Shown here piece by piece: positions 32,881 through 35,440 of a DNA stretch of 35,440 nt (its first letter is position 1; each line of letters starts with the position of its first letter). The stretch is from Nymphaea colorata (Eukaryota > Streptophyta > Magnoliopsida > Nymphaeales > Nymphaeaceae), in assembly GCF_008831285.2 (NCBI RefSeq), contig NW_022204743.1, positions 1-35,440 of the forward strand, written 5' to 3'. Below the pieces are notes generated by a model that was given only the letters and a program-made list of their open reading frames with translations, did no database searches and had not been told where the DNA came from. Position numbers and translations under genes: made by a program.

Positions 32881-35328
32881 ATGCCTGAGAGTATTATTAA
32901 TATTTTGATGGATGTAGGGTTGTCTGCGCATAGACTACTACTACCATTGTTGTTTCTGAACTTGCTGACCGTCAACTGCGTGGATGGCTACAACATGGAG
33001 CATACCGTCAACTGCAAACTCATAGATAACGATTGGTCGCTGCAGCAGAACCTCAGTTACCTCTGGTACTTCCCCCTTCATACAGGAACATTGTGGTGCT
33101 GCATGACATCGATAGATTTGCGTTCTTGGTGGGATCGCCGCTCATCATGGTGTTCCAGGGCGTGCTGATCTTCTCCCTCTGCAAGTTCAAGCTGTACCGC
33201 TCCTCGCCGATGGACATCATCCTGGTTTGCTTCATCTCGGAATTGGTCCTCAACATTTGCTACTTTGTTAATGCCAGTAAACCTGCTCTCACCTAGTCTA
33301 CTATTCAATCTACTCGTACAAAGATCCAATGCCTGATTCCTTCCTATCTACTGCATGACAAATGCGGTGGTGAACACGATGTTCAGCATCTTGTAGATGA
33401 TTTACCTGCTCTTCTTCCTCATCTACACGATGCTATCGGTCAAGAAATCCATCAAGAAGAGTACAATTCTTGTTATTGAGGCAAGTGGTTCGAGACAAAC
33501 TACAAGCACGTGATCCCAGTGGTGATTACTCTGCTTTGTACATTCATGGTCGGCATGCTCGATTGGTATGGGCTGTCCCAATTCGGCTTCTGCACCATAA
33601 CCTCAACCAGGAATAGTGATGCTCAGGTCTACTTTCCAGTCATCGAGATTGCCTTCACGATTATTTTCGTCTTCTTTGCCTTCTTCAGCTATCGCTACTT
33701 CAGAGAGCACATGCCGGAGGGAGTGGCATTGAATCGCAGGAAATACGAGGAGAATAACCTGATGTCTCGCTTTGTCATCGGAATGTCCATCATCTTGGTC
33801 CTCTTTGAGGCGGCCATGCTGGCTCTCTACTTCAATTGCCTCGACCCTAATCCCCTCATGCTGATCTGGGCAACTGTCTACAACCTCACCAAGTTGGTAG
33901 AGTTCCTCTATCTCATTTTTGTCATGCTCAGCTACAAAAAGATCGGAAATAAGGTGAAAAAGTTATTCCGCGGCTTGTTCAGTAACACAAGCGAGGGCAG
34001 CGCGATGGCCATAAGAGATAAGCGGTTGACAGAGAAGCAGTTGGGTGATTTCACCGACGTCGGGATGAAGTAGAAGATCCTGGACATCCAGGAGGAGGAG
34101 AACCAGATCGACTTCATCCGCATCACGCAGGTGATGACCATCCTCATGGGCATCAAGATCGCCTACCAGGAGTACCTCTGCCCCACCCAGAACAACATCA
34201 ACCGCATCAACGACCTCAAGAACCTCCTCTTCCACGAGGAAGTCAGCTTCCAAATAGGGCCCAAACTCATCAAGGACTATGAACAGGCGGCGCACATCCT
34301 CCCCCGCATCTCTCTCCTTCGCGGGAAGTTTACGATATTCGCGCCGAGAGTGTTTGCACGGTTGCTGGCTGAGGATACGGTAGGAGAGATATGGAGGAGC
34401 TTTGAGTTGATGGAGAACAGGGATCAGCTGTACAGGATAGTAGACGGGGACGGCGGAAGGAGCGGAGAGTTCTTCTTCTTCACCTCAGACTGCCGCTACA
34501 TCCTCAAGACGCTCAACAAGGAGGAGTTCTACCTCCTGCTAGAGTATTTATAGGACTTCTATGGGCATTTCCTGACTTACCCGCACACCCTCATCGCTAA
34601 GCCTTTCGGCATGTTCAAGATCGAAAACAAGGAAGTCAACCAGAGCTACTACATCCTGCTGATGAAGAACAATGCGGGCTGTCCGCGAGAGCATGTGCTA
34701 AGGACTTACGATATGAAGGGGTCAACTGATGACAGGATGACACTCAAGCACAACTAGCAGGAATGGGAAATTGGAAATAAGGTGCTCAAGGACTTGGATT
34801 TTCGCCGTCTAGAGCATCAGCTGGACATTGATGTCAGCATGGCCAAGTAGCTAAGGGCACAGCTGCGCATCGACACTGAGTTCTTGATGGACCTCAACCT
34901 AATAGACTATTCGTTTGGTCATGCGAGTGAGGGGAGAGCAATCCCAGCCATAGTTTTGGGGGCGTTTGGGCCGTCTTTCTTCAACGGTTTGTGCTGGGTA
35001 GTATTACCACATCGCTCTGATCGACTACCTGCAGAGGTGGGACCTGGGGAAGAAGAGCGAGAAGTGGTGGAAAAACCTGTTCGGCAAGCACGACGTGAGC
35101 GCCCAGCAGCCCACCGTCTACCAATTCAGGTTCATGAAGTTTGTGCAGGAAATCACTGCCTGCGATTCGCATAGAGTGACAAGGGAAACCATCAGCAGGG
35201 AGGCAACAGTTTAAAGGCAAACCGAACTGCCAAGAATGGTAAGTGCGCTGAGAAAGATAAATGGAGGGGAATATTATACACCAGGGTAATTATTGAAATA
35301 AGATGTTCTGAATGAAAATAATTAATGA
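32881..35328 (+). CDS. Seven-transmembrane receptor fused to phosphatidylinositol phosphate kinase (GPCR-PIPK)
   Basis: ATG 32881 opens a signal-like segment (HRLLLPLLFLNLLTVNC) and a short ectodomain, then seven hydrophobic spans: FLVGSPLIMVFQGVLIFSLC, MDIILVCFISELVLNICYF, MFSILEMIYLLFFLIYTML, VIPVVITLLCTFMVGML, IEIAFTIIFVFFAFFSY, IGMSIILVLFEAAMLALYF and LVEFLYLIFVMLSY. After a linker the kinase follows: GGRSGEFFFFTSDCRYILKT with the ATP-site Lys, PHTLIAKPFGMFKIE, YDMKGSTDDR, KDLDF, DTEFLMDLNLIDYSFG and, near the end, IALIDYLQRWDLGKKSE plus VSAQQPTVYQFRFMKF, all hallmarks of PIP 4/5-kinases. About 795 residues. It would couple a membrane signal to phosphoinositide phosphorylation. GPCR-PIPKs are known from Dictyostelium (RpkA) and oomycetes. 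Three 20-nt introns; one-base changes remain near 33345 and 35005. The stop lies 37 bp before the telomere tract. Confidence 0.93.
33066..33085 (+). other. 20-nt intron
   Basis: GTACTTCCCCCTTCATACAG; removal joins NLSYLW to NIVVLHDIDRFAFLVG. GT-AG. Confidence 0.9.
33277..33296 (+). other. 20-nt intron
   Basis: GTAAACCTGCTCTCACCTAG after NICYFVNA; removal continues into YYSIYSYKDPMPDSF. GT-AG, phase 1. Confidence 0.85.
33461..33480 (+). other. 20-nt intron
   Basis: GTACAATTCTTGTTATTGAG; removal joins MLSVKKSIKKS to KWFETNYKHVIPVVITL. GT-AG, phase 1. Confidence 0.9.
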
Positions 35329-35365
35329 TCTTGAATATACTTACTGCAATTTAAATATGCACTCT

Positions 35366-35440
35366 GGGGTTGGGGTTGGGGTTGGGGTTGGGGTTGGGGT
35401 TGGGGTTGGGGTTGGGGTTGGGGTTGGGGTTGGGGTTGGG
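35366..35440. repeat. Right telomere, G4T2 repeats
   Basis: GGGG followed by eleven TTGGGG units and a final TTGGG to the last base of the window, 75 nt, exactly complementary in type and equal in length to the left tract. It marks the other end of a linear chromosome. Confidence 0.98.

Noticed and set aside
34981-35220. Minus-strand frame opposite the kinase C-terminus
   Set aside because: The plus strand encodes clear PIPK motifs there (IDYLQRWDLGKK).
1-35440. Standard code with bacterial or viral origin
   Set aside because: Telomeres, 20-nt GT-AG introns, CRC and PIPK domains and UAR sense codons all point to a ciliate nucleus.
1-35440. tRNA, rRNA, CRISPR array or transposable element
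   Set aside because: I saw no cloverleaf, rRNA core sequence, spacer-repeat array, transposase motif or terminal inverted repeat other than telomeres.

Overview
This window looks like a complete ciliate macronuclear minichromosome. It starts with 75 nt of C4A2 repeat (1-75) and ends with 75 nt of the complementary G4T2 repeat (35366-35440), and genes are packed on both strands up to the telomeres. Almost every real gene is cut up by in-frame TAG and TAA codons and ends only at TGA. At positions conserved in known families these codons stand for glutamate: the Glu after the Cys of the FFKC-x-N-LQKTGSFK motif of the serine racemase-like enzyme, the Glu of its ALEI motif, the two Glu of the NENE linker between the CXC repeats of the tesmin/TSO1-like protein, and the Glu of ALEI in helix F of a kinase-like fold. 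UAR = Glu with UGA as sole stop is the code described for peritrich ciliates (Vorticella, Carchesium, Campanella and relatives), so a peritrich is the best guess. Many genes carry GT-AG introns of exactly 20 nt; I can place fifteen.

Layout: a small plus-strand gene (190-573); weak small candidates (740-940 plus, 1944-2187 minus) and an unknown minus-strand gene (925-1572); then one giant plus-strand gene (2437-20622, about 6,000 residues) for a type I membrane protein with a signal peptide, a very long Cys-rich repeat ectodomain, a Cys-poor middle, a second Cys-rich block, one membrane span and an acidic tail. Two plus-strand coiled-coil genes follow (20743-21571, 21621-24748). Next come a secreted DsbA-like thioredoxin-fold protein (24772-25449 minus), a serine racemase/threonine dehydratase-like PLP enzyme (25565-26514 minus), a membrane-anchored pepsin-type aspartic protease (26596-28099 plus), an unknown low-complexity protein (28130-29569 plus), a pseudokinase-like protein (29750-30772 minus), an F-box-like/coiled-coil protein (30873-31781 minus), a tesmin/TSO1-like CXC protein (31813-32746 minus), and a seven-transmembrane receptor fused to a phosphatidylinositol phosphate kinase (32881-35328 plus), which ends 37 bp before the right telomere tract.

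Spacing is extremely tight: several intergenic gaps are only 23-50 bp and one divergent promoter is 81 bp. No operon or pathway unites the genes; several (giant protein, protease, DsbA-like, receptor-kinase) belong to the surface or secretory system, which is an inference from signal peptides and membrane spans.

Caveat: many genes show single-base frame changes not explained by introns. Comparison of near-identical repeat copies shows that most are one-base losses in short homopolymers, the pattern of uncorrected long-read error. I therefore treat the genes as intact with sequence errors rather than as pseudogenes, but cannot prove it. Coordinates are outer limits of each gene; protein lengths are approximate.
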